64,000 nucleotides of DNA from the NCBI RefSeq assembly GCF_000380245.2, contig NZ_HG428741.1, positions 2,784,543-2,848,542 of the forward strand. Direction: 5' to 3'. The notes beneath the pieces were generated by a model, which saw only the letters and a program-made list of their open reading frames with translations, did not search any database and was not told the DNA's origin. Below are positions 17,729 through 26,556 of the stretch, piece after piece. Within the stretch, counting starts at the first letter, position 1; every line of letters starts with the position of its first letter. Position numbers and translations under genes: made by a program. The DNA comes from Bacillus massiliigorillae (GTDB taxonomy: Bacteria; Bacillota; Bacilli; Bacillales; DSM-1321).

Positions 17729-18100
17729 CTATTCTTCTAAACCGGTTTTCACTTTTTTCGGTAATGCTTTGTAGACTAAATCGTAAGAATCCTTCAAGCA
17801 TGCTAGAATAAATTCCTTTGGAACATCACTATGTTCTAACTTAATAGAAATCCAATGCGTTTTGTTCATATAATAGCCAGGTGTGATACTACTATACATA
17901 TTTTGATATTCTTCATTTTTCTCTGGAAGACATTTTATCGTAATAATCTCATCGCCTTCTTTATTATGGCCCAGCATACCAAACATTTTATCGGCAACTA
18001 AGAAACGGTCCGCTTCCCACTCAGCTTTCCATTCACAAATAGCCCCTTTATACGGGTGAATACTTTCTACGATCCAACTATATTTTTCGGGTAGTTTCAT
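17729..18100 (-). CDS. MmcQ/YjbR family protein
   Basis: 123 residues with the YjbR pattern: a central FLVADKMFGMLG strand, KCLPEKNEEYQNMYSSITPGYYMNKTHW (the typical pyYMNKxHW motif) and a C-terminal helix DSYDLVYKALPKKVK. Family members have a CyaY-like DNA-binding fold, and function is largely unknown. It appears to be a single gene between the rbs promoter and a hairpin that ends the neighbouring aldo/keto reductase pair. Confidence 0.87.
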   Translation of the reverse strand: MKLPEKYSWIVESIHPYKGAICEWKAEWEADRFLVADKMFGMLGHNKEGDEIITIKCLPEKNEEYQNMYSSITPGYYMNKTHWISIKLEHSDVPKEFILACLKDSYDLVYKALPKKVKTGLEE

Positions 18101-18147
18101 GGCTTTTACCTCTTTCTAAATCGTATGTTATGTATTACCAAAACGTA

Positions 18148-18193
18148 AAGGGCGTTCGAAAAGTGAATTCCAATCACTCTTCGGACAGCCCTT
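18148..18193 (-). terminator. Inverted repeat / terminator after aldo/keto reductase 2
   Basis: AAGGGC-TTCGAAAAGTGA pairs imperfectly with TCACTCTTCG-GCCCTT around ATTCCAA. It belongs to the similar inverted repeats described for 8898 and others, and lies 16 bases after the reductase stop. Confidence 0.7.
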
Positions 18194-18208
18194 ATACAAA
18201 AATATGCT

Positions 18209-19042
18209 TTAAAAATCAAAATTGTCTGGATCGGCACCAGTACGCTCATTACGATTGAGAGAATCAATTACTTGCATGTCTGCATCAGTCAACTCAAAAT
18301 CATAAATCGTAGCATTTTCAATTATCCGATGCTCTTTCGTAGACTTTGGAATTGTAATAATATCACTTTGTAAATCCCAACGCAAAATAATTTGAGCAAC
18401 AGTTTTATTATGCTTCTTTGCTAACTCTGCCAATTTAGAATCGTCTAGTAAACGACCTCTACCTAGCGGTGACCAAGCTTCGACTTTAATATCCTTAGAA
18501 GCACAATATGCACGCAGTTCCACTTGTGAAAGATAAGGATGTAATTCAACTTGATTCACCATCGGGCAAATTTCTGCTTCTTCTAACAAATCTTCTAGAT
18601 GGTGAATGTGAAAATTACATACACCAATGGCTTTAGCTCGACCTTCACGATAAATCTTCTCTAGAGCTTTCCATGTTTCTTTATATTTACCTTTAACAGG
18701 CCAGTGAACTAAGTATAAATCCACATAATCTAGATTTAATTTCTTCAAGCTCTTCTCAAATGCCGCTAATGTTTCTTCATACCCTTGATTATCATTCCAC
18801 ACTTTCGTTGTGATGAACAAATCTTCTCTTGGAATATCAATTTCTTTGATTGCTTGTCCTACACCATCTTCATTTTTGTAGAAAGCCGCTGTATCAATTG
18901 CACGGTAACCAGCTTTCACTGCGTACTTTATTGAATTAATCACTTCACTACCATCTTCTACTTTGTACACACCTAATCCGAATTTAGGCATTTTCACACC
19001 ATTATGTAAGGTCACCGTATCTTGCAAATTTGTAATCATCAA
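18209..19042 (-). CDS. Aldo/keto reductase (paralogue 2)
   Basis: 277 residues, AKR fold. Motifs: AIDTAAFYKNEDGVG (catalytic Asp, Tyr), FITTKVWND (Lys), DLYLVHWP (His), and the cofactor-binding ITIPKSTKEHRI. It is closely similar to its downstream-numbered neighbour at 19085 and to the gene at 10432 across the whole length. It and the 19085 gene are 42 bases apart on the same strand with separate ribosome sites, so they look like a tandem duplication transcribed together. Likely role: reduction of toxic aldehydes and ketones. Confidence 0.93.
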   Translation of the reverse strand: MMITNLQDTVTLHNGVKMPKFGLGVYKVEDGSEVINSIKYAVKAGYRAIDTAAFYKNEDGVGQAIKEIDIPREDLFITTKVWNDNQGYEETLAAFEKSLKKLNLDYVDLYLVHWPVKGKYKETWKALEKIYREGRAKAIGVCNFHIHHLEDLLEEAEICPMVNQVELHPYLSQVELRAYCASKDIKVEAWSPLGRGRLLDDSKLAELAKKHNKTVAQIILRWDLQSDIITIPKSTKEHRIIENATIYDFELTDADMQVIDSLNRNERTGADPDNFDF

Positions 19043-19084
19043 AACGCCTCCTGTTATCTCGATGTTCTTTCCTCTTACTAATTA

Positions 19085-19915
19085 TCAGAAATTAAAATTA
19101 TCTGGATTAGCACCAAAACGCTCATTTGCGTTTAATGCATTAATAATTCTCATATCTTCTGCGCTCAATTCAAAATCAAAAATGTCCGCATTTTCAATAA
19201 TACGCTGTTCATGAATAGATTTAGGTATTGTAATAATACTCTGCTGTAAATCCCAACGTAAAATAATTTGTGCAATTGTTTTATTATGCTTACTTGCGAT
19301 AGTTTGCAAGGTAGGATGCTTAAGAAGCTTACCACTTCCAAGTGGGGAATACGCTTCAACTTTTATTCCTTTCGCCTCACAATATTCTCGTATTTCTAAT
19401 TGTGATAGTAGTGGATGTAATTCAATTTGGTTTACCATCGGCACAATTTCTGCTTCTTCTAATAAATTCTCTAAGTGATGAACATGAAAGTTACAAACAC
19501 CGATAGCACGCGCTTTACCATCTCGATAGATTTTCTCTAGTGCTCGCCAAGTATCATTATATTTATCTGCAACTGGCCAATGAATCAAGTACAAGTCCAC
19601 ATAATCTAGATCAAGCTTTTGTAAACTTTTATCTAAGGCATCGAGCGTAGTTTCATAGCCTTGATGTGCATTCCACACTTTTGTTGTAATGAACAAATCT
19701 TCTCTTGCAATACCACTTTCCCTAATGGCTGCTCCAACACCAACTTCATTCCGGTAAATAGCCGCTGTATCAATCGATTTATATCCTGCTTGAATCGCAC
19801 TCTTTACCGCATGAATAACTTCATTGCCATCTTCCACTTGCCACACACCTAAACCAAACATCGGCATCTCTACACCATTATGCAAAGTAATTGTATCTTG
19901 TAAACTCTTAATCAT
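19085..19915 (-). CDS. Aldo/keto reductase (paralogue 3)
   Basis: 276 residues with the same catalytic set as the neighbour: SIDTAAIYRNEVGVG, FITTKVWNAHQG, DLYLIHWP and ITIPKSIHEQRI. The near-identical N terminus (DTITLHNGVEMPMFGLGV against DTVTLHNGVKMPKFGLGV) supports recent tandem duplication. It is the promoter-proximal member of the pair, preceded by the CoxG-like gene 47 bases upstream, which may belong to the same transcript. Confidence 0.93.
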   Translation of the reverse strand: MIKSLQDTITLHNGVEMPMFGLGVWQVEDGNEVIHAVKSAIQAGYKSIDTAAIYRNEVGVGAAIRESGIAREDLFITTKVWNAHQGYETTLDALDKSLQKLDLDYVDLYLIHWPVADKYNDTWRALEKIYRDGKARAIGVCNFHVHHLENLLEEAEIVPMVNQIELHPLLSQLEIREYCEAKGIKVEAYSPLGSGKLLKHPTLQTIASKHNKTIAQIILRWDLQQSIITIPKSIHEQRIIENADIFDFELSAEDMRIINALNANERFGANPDNFNF

Positions 19916-19962
19916 TGAAAAACCTCCAGTTAATTCTATTTAAAGATTTTTTAATATATTAA

Positions 19963-20412
19963 TTAAGACACTGCTTTCCCCTGTAATTCACGACCTATGG
20001 ATTGTACTAATTCTTTTGTTGTTTGTGGAACAGACGTTTTTAGCACATTATTAACCATTGCTCCCATAAAACCACCTGATGATATATCAAGACTACCTGT
20101 TAAAACCGTATGTTCCTGATCAAGACCTTTCACTTCAAAATATCCTGACCCTTCAAAATTATCATTTATACCCTCTAAATCAAACGTAATCATTAGTTCC
20201 TCTACTCGAATGATTCTATCTAATTTCAAACTTACTTTCTTTTTCATAAAACCAAAATCACCTAAGAACTCCCATGTTGCTTCTTGCTCGTCTACATGCT
20301 CATGTGCTATATAGCCAGGCATAAGTGGTGCCCAGTTATTTAAATCACTAACAAACTCCCATACTTTATGTTTTGGTATATGTAACTCCACAGCATGATT
20401 ACTACTCGGCAT
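19963..20412 (-). CDS. CoxG-like SRPBCC-domain protein
   Basis: 149 residues. The N-terminal VELHIPKHKVWEFVSDLNNWAPLMPGY and the later TVLTGSLDISSGGFMG follow the SRPBCC (START-like) fold as in CoxG, the carbon monoxide dehydrogenase subunit G family. No CO dehydrogenase genes are nearby, so a role in CO oxidation is not supported. Family members bind hydrophobic ligands. It lies upstream of the tandem reductase pair on the same strand. Confidence 0.82.
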   Translation of the reverse strand: MPSSNHAVELHIPKHKVWEFVSDLNNWAPLMPGYIAHEHVDEQEATWEFLGDFGFMKKKVSLKLDRIIRVEELMITFDLEGINDNFEGSGYFEVKGLDQEHTVLTGSLDISSGGFMGAMVNNVLKTSVPQTTKELVQSIGRELQGKAVS

Positions 20413-20555
20413 TTATTTTCCCCACTTTCGCAATTAAAAACTTCCTATATCCTACTTTTCGATTTCTTTAGAGCTTTTTCCTGCTTTTTAAAATTCATGA
20501 ATTATAATGTTTAATTGAGTTTGTGGGGTTTTACCAAAATCAAAACCGTAAAAGA

Positions 20556-20594
20556 GCTGTCCCAAATGTAATTGAAAATCACTTTTGGAACAGC
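20556..20594 (-). terminator. Inverted repeat / terminator after nnrE-nnrD
   Basis: GCTGTCCCAAA-GT-ATT pairs with AAT-AC-TTTGG-ACAGC with a few mismatches and the loop GAA. Same inverted-repeat family as at 8898. It lies 17 bases after the enzyme's stop. Confidence 0.7.
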
Positions 20595-20611
20595 CCCCTG
20601 CAAATCAAGAT

Positions 20612-22048
20612 TTATTTTTCAAATTCATTCAATACATGTGGTAAACATGAGCTAATATCACTTGCCAACATAGACGCTTGAGCTCTTGATTGATTCCAAT
20701 AATCTGCACATGCACCATGTAAATAGACTGCATTACAAACCGCTGCACGAATATTTTGATAGGACGTTACACTTGCTAAGAGCATGCCTGTTAATGTGTC
20801 ACCCGTTCCCCCCTTTGAAAGCCCTGTGTTACCAGTGCGATTCACAAAAGTTTCTCCATCCGGAAAGGCAATAATCGTGTTACGTCCCTTTAAAACAACA
20901 ATTAAATCGTTTTTTGCAGCATATTCCGATGCTAACTGAAGACGATTTTTTTGTACTTCCCTCACTGTTAAGCCAGTCATCCTACTAAATTCACCTGGAT
21001 GTGGGGTTACAATCGTCGGCGCTTTCCTTGTTGGATACGCTCGTTCATGTAAAGCGCCTGCATCAAGAATGAGCGGTAAGTCGCTCGCAAACAATACGTT
21101 CAAAGCGGTTTCTAATACATTATTCTCAACAAGACCTGGACCAATGGCAATTGCTTTAACATTAGATGGGATGTCTCCCGCCGCCACTTTCATTAAACCA
21201 TCAGACCAATATGTACACTCTGGAACAGCATGAGCAATAATACTAGACGCATGAGTTGTAGTTCCAACCATAAGTTTACCTATTCCCATGCGCATAGCAC
21301 CTACGCTTGCTAATAATGCACTTCCAGGCATTTCATCATTACCTGCCATTAACAATCCCGTTCCATATGTGCCTTTATTAGATGAAGCCTTTCTTTGTAG
21401 AAAAGTTGCTTGAACATCTTCTTTCATTAGAACTTTCCATTTTGAATCATGGGATAGACCGATATCAAGTGCCTGTTTCTCACCATAATAATCAATACTA
21501 CCTTCTTGAAAGGCCGATGGTTTAAATCCGTGTAAACAATATGTAATATCTGCTTTAATAGCAGTATCCAATTCACCTGAATTCGCTAACACCCCCGTAG
21601 GCATATCAATCGCTACTCGAAACGCATCTTGTTCATTAATCCACCGAATAAGCTCTAGCATATTTTCAGGGAGAGGTAGCCGAGTTCCTACTCCAAAAAT
21701 CCCATCAACAATCACATCATAATGACCACACATTTCTGATGTCTCATAGCCACAGTTACGAAAAAAATGTAAATGCTTTCCGGCTGTCTCTGTGGATGAT
21801 TCACCAAATGGAAAAACAAGCTCCACACGATAACCATTGTTCTTCAAATAGCGAGCGAGCACAATAGCGTCGCCCCCATTATTACCACGACCAGCTAGAA
21901 GCAAAATCCTCTGTTTCTTAGTCAACTTTGATTGCAAAGCGATAAAAAGGGATCGTCCAGCATTCTCCATTAATGTGAACGTATCCATACCATACGTCTC
22001 TGCACGTTGATCCACTATTTTAATGTCTTCGCCACGATAAATATACAT
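20612..22048 (-). CDS. nnr: Bifunctional NAD(P)H-hydrate epimerase / ADP-dependent dehydratase
   Basis: 478-residue fusion that repairs hydrated NADH and NADPH. The N-terminal YjeF_N domain (about 1-215) epimerises the hydrate: motifs LLAGRGNNGGDAIVLARYL and VDGIFGVGTRLPL. The C-terminal carbohydrate-kinase-like domain dehydrates it with ADP: IAIGPGLVENNV, ILDAGALHERA, VTPHPGEFSRMTG, VVLKGRNTII and the catalytic NTGLSKGGTGDTLTGML. All key motifs are intact. Single gene, ending in a hairpin. Confidence 0.94.
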   Translation of the reverse strand: MYIYRGEDIKIVDQRAETYGMDTFTLMENAGRSLFIALQSKLTKKQRILLLAGRGNNGGDAIVLARYLKNNGYRVELVFPFGESSTETAGKHLHFFRNCGYETSEMCGHYDVIVDGIFGVGTRLPLPENMLELIRWINEQDAFRVAIDMPTGVLANSGELDTAIKADITYCLHGFKPSAFQEGSIDYYGEKQALDIGLSHDSKWKVLMKEDVQATFLQRKASSNKGTYGTGLLMAGNDEMPGSALLASVGAMRMGIGKLMVGTTTHASSIIAHAVPECTYWSDGLMKVAAGDIPSNVKAIAIGPGLVENNVLETALNVLFASDLPLILDAGALHERAYPTRKAPTIVTPHPGEFSRMTGLTVREVQKNRLQLASEYAAKNDLIVVLKGRNTIIAFPDGETFVNRTGNTGLSKGGTGDTLTGMLLASVTSYQNIRAAVCNAVYLHGACADYWNQSRAQASMLASDISSCLPHVLNEFEK

Positions 22049-22148
22049 TAAGACACACCTCTATTTATTTATTCCTACTATAAAAACTACCCACTTCCAC
22101 GCTTGTAAAACATTTATAGAAATAGTGCAATAAGCAGATATGGTCCAT

Positions 22149-22967
22149 TTACCTTCCACCTCTATACATCGCATACGAATAACGCTCCGTCTCTTCCTTA
22201 CTCCTTTCTTCAAAAGCAGAATATGAATTCCGAATAGAAATCGCATATACCTCCAAAGCAGCACCTACAACCTGAATCCAAGCACCTGCTACAATTAGTA
22301 TTTCTCCAGCTTCTTCTTTATCTTGTAACAAGTATATTTGACCAATTGCATCAAGTGTTGAACCAATTGCTATTAAACTATTTCCCGTAATCAATGTCTC
22401 CTGCATAATAAAAGGAGGCAATCCAGAATTTCCTACTGCTTCTAAGTAGGCACCATAAGCCTGCACTCCACTACCAAGCGCATTTAAGCTTTCTCCTTCT
22501 TCTTCTTCACCTTGAATTTCAATTTGAGTAGCAACTGCATTTGTAGTGTTACCTACTGCTTGTAACCAACATCCAACACTACCTGTTAAATATGGAGGGA
22601 GTCGCTCAACTTCATATACTTTGGCAAGCCCAATCGCTTGCAAAGAATTTCCAAACGCCTCTACAGCACTTCCTGTTACAACTGCTGGTTTACCCTCTTC
22701 CGTTTCTTGAACAAAATCTTTTGTCTCCCCTAATGCGGTTATGATTGTACCTGCTAGAACAAACCATCCTCCCGATAATTCTAGATTTTCACCATTTTCT
22801 TTATAAATTCTATCCCATGCCTCTTGTTCCTTCTCCCGCTCTTCTTTAAATTTCTCTTCAAGCTCTTTCATATGCTCTTGATGCTTCTCATCTTCGTTCG
22901 TATTTACTGCTTCCATTACCACATACTTCACCGCCGCATCATTCATTGATGTTAGTATCATATTCAA
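22149..22967 (-). CDS. Repetitive G-x-x-L-x-A-x-G protein (DUF6944-like)
   Basis: Up to 272 residues. After a charged helix (EDEKHQEHMKELEEKFKEER, about residues 26-50) the body is made of imperfect units with the theme GNSLQAIG, GCWLQAVGN, SLNALGSGVQAYGAYLEAVG, GNSLIAIGSTLDAIG, GAWIQVVGAALEVY, spaced about 11-22 residues apart. I believe this matches the poorly described DUF6944 repetitive family, with moderate confidence. No ribosome site precedes either ATG at the 5' end, so the start, or the integrity of the 5' end, is uncertain. Function unknown. Confidence 0.68.
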   Translation of the reverse strand: MNMILTSMNDAAVKYVVMEAVNTNEDEKHQEHMKELEEKFKEEREKEQEAWDRIYKENGENLELSGGWFVLAGTIITALGETKDFVQETEEGKPAVVTGSAVEAFGNSLQAIGLAKVYEVERLPPYLTGSVGCWLQAVGNTTNAVATQIEIQGEEEEGESLNALGSGVQAYGAYLEAVGNSGLPPFIMQETLITGNSLIAIGSTLDAIGQIYLLQDKEEAGEILIVAGAWIQVVGAALEVYAISIRNSYSAFEERSKEETERYSYAMYRGGR

Positions 22968-23038
22968 CTAAAACAAGGAGATTTACAATATTCTCATAGG
23001 CAATCGTCCAATTTCTTCTATAAGAAACTTAAATATTT

Positions 23039-23064
23039 AGAAACTTATTGCTTTTCCTTTCGTA
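23039..23064 (+). promoter_or_regulatory. ECF (SigW-type) promoter of spo0M
   Basis: AGAAAC (23039-23044), a 16-base T-rich spacer and CGTA (23061-23064) match the SigW pattern TGAAAC-N16-CGTA. spo0M of B. subtilis belongs to the SigW regulon, which supports the call. Confidence 0.72.
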
Positions 23065-23136
23065 AACAAGTGAAGAATGAATTACAATAGGAAGGTATTG
23101 ATTTTTTTAGTTAACAAGGAGAGGGAGAAAACAATC

Positions 23137-24111
23137 ATGTTTAAAAAGATTTTAGCTAAGTTAGGTAAAGGTGCTGCCACGGTAGACTTGAAGCTTGACA
23201 ATAACGAATATCAATTAGGGGAAAGTATTCGTGGAGAAATTGTCATTCAAGGAGGAGAAGTGGAACAGGAAATTAACCAGTTAGCTGTTCGATTCATGAT
23301 GCATGTAGGTTTAAAACAAGGTCCAACTAAGCAACAAATAACTGTCATTCCAATTGGTTCAAAAGATGTTATTCGCCCAGAAGAGGTGAAGATCTTACCA
23401 TTTCAATATGATATTCCAACTAATATTCCACTTTCTAGCAACACTGTCTCGTACTACTTCGATACGAACTTAGATATCGCAAGCGGAGTTGACCGTAAAG
23501 ATGTTGATGCTATTAAGGTAAAGGCAACTGATAAAATGGACACCATTTTTCGTGCACTTAACTTATTAGGTTTCCGTGAAAAAGTAACTTCTGGCAAGCT
23601 AGATGCATATGGCCAAGAATTTGCTTTCTTCCCAACGACTTCATTCACTGGTCAAGTAAGTGAAATTGAACTTCGTTTCGCAACGGAAGCAAACGATATT
23701 CGCGTATGGCTAGAAGTAGATATAAGAACTAGCTATAAAGAAGTAGAAGCAAAACGTGAATTCTTATTAGATGCTGAAGCTCTACAAAGTGAAGAGCAGG
23801 TTGCACAAATCATGGAACAACATATAGCAGAATTAATGGATCAACCTTATATGTTCTCTCACCCGTTCTCATTTGAACAAAAATTCCATAAAGATAGTCA
23901 TTCATCTAATCTAAAGAGCGCTATTCCAGGTATGATTGGTGGTTTAGCAGTCGGTATGATTGGTGGCATGCTGATTAATGAAATGCTCGATGATCTAGAA
24001 CTTGATGATCTAGTCGAGGATATTACGGATGGATTTGACGATGTGACAGAAGACTTTGAAGAAGCAGCTGGAGACATTGGTGATTTCTTTAGCGGTGAAG
24101 ATGAATTTTAA
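23137..24111 (+). CDS. spo0M: Sporulation-control protein Spo0M
   Basis: 324 residues from the ATG at 23137, which has AAGGAGAGGGAG upstream; the longer frame has no site. The N-terminal KKILAKLGKGAATVDLKLDN with YQLGESIRGEIVIQGG is the arrestin-like Spo0M fold. The C-terminal part has a Gly-rich hydrophobic stretch (IPGMIGGLAVGMIGGMLINEML) and a very acidic tail (DDLELDDLVEDITDGFDDV). In B. subtilis Spo0M affects sporulation and shape control. It is longer than the B. subtilis protein (about 258) because of the acidic tail. A SigW-like promoter and a strong terminator bracket it. Confidence 0.92.
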   Translation: MFKKILAKLGKGAATVDLKLDNNEYQLGESIRGEIVIQGGEVEQEINQLAVRFMMHVGLKQGPTKQQITVIPIGSKDVIRPEEVKILPFQYDIPTNIPLSSNTVSYYFDTNLDIASGVDRKDVDAIKVKATDKMDTIFRALNLLGFREKVTSGKLDAYGQEFAFFPTTSFTGQVSEIELRFATEANDIRVWLEVDIRTSYKEVEAKREFLLDAEALQSEEQVAQIMEQHIAELMDQPYMFSHPFSFEQKFHKDSHSSNLKSAIPGMIGGLAVGMIGGMLINEMLDDLELDDLVEDITDGFDDVTEDFEEAAGDIGDFFSGEDEF

Positions 24112-24127
24112 ATATTTTTTGAAAAGA

Positions 24128-24162
24128 AATAAGAGGGTACCCTTAATGGGACCCTCTTATTT
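24128..24162 (+). terminator. Terminator of spo0M
   Basis: AATAAGAGGGT-CC pairs with GG-ACCCTCTTATT, followed by TT. It lies 17 bases after the stop. Confidence 0.85.
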
Positions 24163-24301
24163 TAGTAAACTTGTAAACACTTAAACTATATAACTTGTCA
24201 TTCTTATTGAAGACTTCTTAACATATACATATCTTAAATTGAAAAAAGCATTTATATATTTTGTATTTTCAGGTCGTTAGTTCATGATAAAACCTGTATG
24301 C

Positions 24302-24982
24302 TTATTCATCTTTAACTGCTTTCAATTTTTTTGCGCTCTTTGCTTTCAGAGAATTAAAGTTAAACAAATGGATTTTCGATGTAACCAATTGTACTCCAGT
24401 CAATACAAAGAAAGCTAACAACATACCAGCAGTTGCATCTAAAATCGCATGTTGCTTTGTAAATAATGTTGATAGAATAATAAGACTACCAAATATCGTT
24501 ACAATTGAATACATCAATTTATGTTGTTTTTTGCACTGGAACACAACCATCATGATCACAAATGTTGTTAATACATGAATACTAGGCAAACAATTTACAG
24601 GTTGATCGGCACTATATACAAACCGCATTACATGAGCAAAAAAATCATTTCCTACTACCTCTGGTCGCGGCACTGTGCTTTGCCAAAAGAAATAGATTAT
24701 AAAACTAATCATTTTTCCTATCAAAATACTACTTAACGCTTCATAATAAAGTTTCCGTTCAGCAAAACATAAATAGATGAGCATTCCATAAATAAATGGA
24801 TACCATAATAAATATGGAACGACCCATTCCTTCAAAAAAGGAATATGAGCATCTAACCCTATCGTAACATCAACAGCTCCAGCTGTTGATTGATTCAACA
24901 TTGAATAAATCGGACTAATAAGCACTAGAAGAAATATATAATATAACGGGTGAAAAGATGTAATATTATACTTTTTCATCAT
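24302..24982 (-). CDS. PAP2-family membrane phosphatase
   Basis: 226 residues with about six hydrophobic helices. The PAP2 catalytic motifs are recognisable: STVPRPE (motif 1 remnant), NCLPSIHVLTTFV (motif 2, PSxH) and STLFTKQHAILDATAG (motif 3, H-x-x-x-D). The order and spacing resemble inositol-phosphorylceramide-synthase-like PAP2 proteins. It is expected to act on lipid phosphates such as undecaprenyl or phosphatidyl substrates at the membrane. Single gene. Confidence 0.82.
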   Translation of the reverse strand: MMKKYNITSFHPLYYIFLLVLISPIYSMLNQSTAGAVDVTIGLDAHIPFLKEWVVPYLLWYPFIYGMLIYLCFAERKLYYEALSSILIGKMISFIIYFFWQSTVPRPEVVGNDFFAHVMRFVYSADQPVNCLPSIHVLTTFVIMMVVFQCKKQHKLMYSIVTIFGSLIILSTLFTKQHAILDATAGMLLAFFVLTGVQLVTSKIHLFNFNSLKAKSAKKLKAVKDE

Positions 24983-25368
24983 AACCTTCCACCTTTCTCA
25001 ATAAACTTAAATCTTTGAATATGTAATTCTTTAATCATATTACCTCTAATTTCCTCTTATATTATGATTCTTAAGCATTATTCTGAATTAGAACTTTAGG
25101 CTTAATAACTTTTAAACAATAAACTCAATACCCATTAAACCTAGTAAATAACCTTATTACATATAGTATAAAATAAAAATATTATTCTTAATATTCATTA
25201 GTATGACATAACCTTACACTTTTGTAAGTTTAAATAAAGCAAATGAACTTTCCTTACAAGTCTTTAATGTCAATCCAACTGAAAGTATTGATTAAAGCAG
25301 AAATATGAACAAGAAAACAATCACAAAAAGGGCTAAAAACCAGCCCTAAACCATTACTAACTTAATAA
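24983..25368. other. Intergenic region with one terminator
   Basis: About 385 AT-rich bases without a supported frame. At 25325-25347 AGGGCT pairs with AGCCCT around AAAAACC; read on the minus strand it ends in T5, serving as terminator of the TETQ-repeat gene. Confidence 0.6.
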
Positions 25369-25626
25369 TTAAGTAGATGAAGAAGCTTGTTCAAGTAAAT
25401 TTACATACGCTTGGTAACCAACAATAGCAGAAATTATCGAGCCAATAAGAAATATGAGCGATCCCACTAAAGTGAATAACCTTCCTATAAAAGTCGTTTT
25501 TGCCTCCGTAATTTGAGTCTCCGTAGGTTGAGTCACTGTAGCTTGAGTTCTCACAGTCTGAGTCTCTGTAGCTTCAGTTCTTTTAGTCTGAGTCTCCGTA
25601 GCTTGAGTTTCATTCATTTCGGTCAC
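25369..25626 (-). CDS. Small Thr/Glu/Gln-repeat membrane protein
   Basis: 85 residues. The N-terminal half is built of about seven imperfect units on the theme ATETQTKRTE / ATVTQPTETQ, coming from short tandem DNA repeats (around 25508-25612 on the plus strand). The second half is a single TM helix (FTLVGSLIFLIGSIISAIVGY). It has no known family. The Thr-rich arm could lie outside the membrane; function unknown. GGAGTGACCGAA precedes the ATG. Confidence 0.65.
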   Translation of the reverse strand: MTEMNETQATETQTKRTEATETQTVRTQATVTQPTETQITEAKTTFIGRLFTLVGSLIFLIGSIISAIVGYQAYVNLLEQASSST

Positions 25627-25714
25627 TCCTTTTCTCTAAGCCTAACTACTCCTTATACTATGCAGCCTAGAAAAAAGTGTTATTTGTCTTTGTAGAAAGT
25701 CGACTCAAATTATA

Positions 25715-25939
25715 TTACGTTTCGTCCGCTCCCTTCTTTCCAAAGCCCTCACCAAACTTTATCGAATGAAGTTGACCACTAGACGCCCAGTTCTCTCGTT
25801 CATATTCATTAAATACAACCGTTACCCATTCTTCCTTCACTTGCAATTGCTTTGCAGCTTCTCTCGTAACCGCTTCCACAAACTGTTGTTTTTGTTCTAC
25901 TGTTCGGCCTTTTGCCAGTTGTATTGTAATAATCGGCAT
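25715..25939 (-). CDS. 4-Oxalocrotonate tautomerase family protein
   Basis: 74 residues starting Met-Pro; after Met removal Pro1 is the catalytic base of tautomerases. The rest (IITIQLAKGRTVEQKQQFVE, then VKEEWVTVVFNEYERENWASSG) follows the DmpI/YwhB pattern. It probably catalyses keto-enol tautomerisation of an unknown substrate. Single gene with a GGTGGAGAG-type ribosome site. Confidence 0.88.
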   Translation of the reverse strand: MPIITIQLAKGRTVEQKQQFVEAVTREAAKQLQVKEEWVTVVFNEYERENWASSGQLHSIKFGEGFGKKGADET

Positions 25940-26060
25940 TTTCTCTCCACCTTTTTATTCTTATTATTCAGACATTAAAATTCATATTCGCATACTATTA
26001 CATCTGTACATTTTTTGTTATATTATGATACTAACGACTACAGTATGATTGGAGACGTAA

Positions 26061-26318
26061 ATGAATAAAAAAGACATTTGCAAATGTGGTGAGCCCCTTA
26101 TTCAAACCAGTACAAAACCAATATGGGTTCATTGTGAAAATCCTTATTGCGACTATGTAGTGATGTATGGAGACTGGGTTGTTAACCGTATTTTTCAAAC
26201 AGCTTACGAAACAAAGTTTATCAAAAGCGGTTCAAGAAAAGGTTATTACAAAGGTAGTCCACTCAATATAAAAATTACAGATATTAAAAAGAATTATATC
26301 GAACCAAACAATGACTAA
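26061..26318 (+). CDS. Small zinc-ribbon-like protein
   Basis: 85 residues, family not recognised. The N terminus has CKCGEP and, 18 residues on, CENPYCDY, giving four well-placed cysteines for one zinc. The rest is basic with aromatic residues (VMYGDWVVNRIF, KGYYKGSPLNIKI). A nucleic-acid or protein-binding role is possible but unproven. GATTGGAGACGTAA precedes the ATG. Confidence 0.62.
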   Translation: MNKKDICKCGEPLIQTSTKPIWVHCENPYCDYVVMYGDWVVNRIFQTAYETKFIKSGSRKGYYKGSPLNIKITDIKKNYIEPNND

Positions 26319-26369
26319 TTTACAACAATACTATTATATTACACCAATATGACCATTTTATGGTACATA

Positions 26370-26448
26370 AAAACTCAAAAAATACTAATAAGAGGAGGCT
26401 GTCACACGAATGATTTTCTATCACTTGTGGGACAGCCTCCTTGAGTTT
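26370..26448. terminator. Long two-part inverted repeat
   Basis: Outer arms AAACTCAA / TTGAGTTT; inner arms GGAGGCTGTC-CAC / GTG-GACAGCCTCC. It belongs with the hairpin family at 8898 and others, but is the only member with a separate outer arm. It lies after the zinc-ribbon gene. Confidence 0.65.
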
Positions 26449-26556
26449 TGTTTAGACGGTTAAAAATGCTGAAGTTTAAAAATTAAAGATGTTGTTTGAG
26501 AATGCTACCTACTCGGGTATTGAGGCAATATAGAACTAACAGAAAGGAAGGTTATT

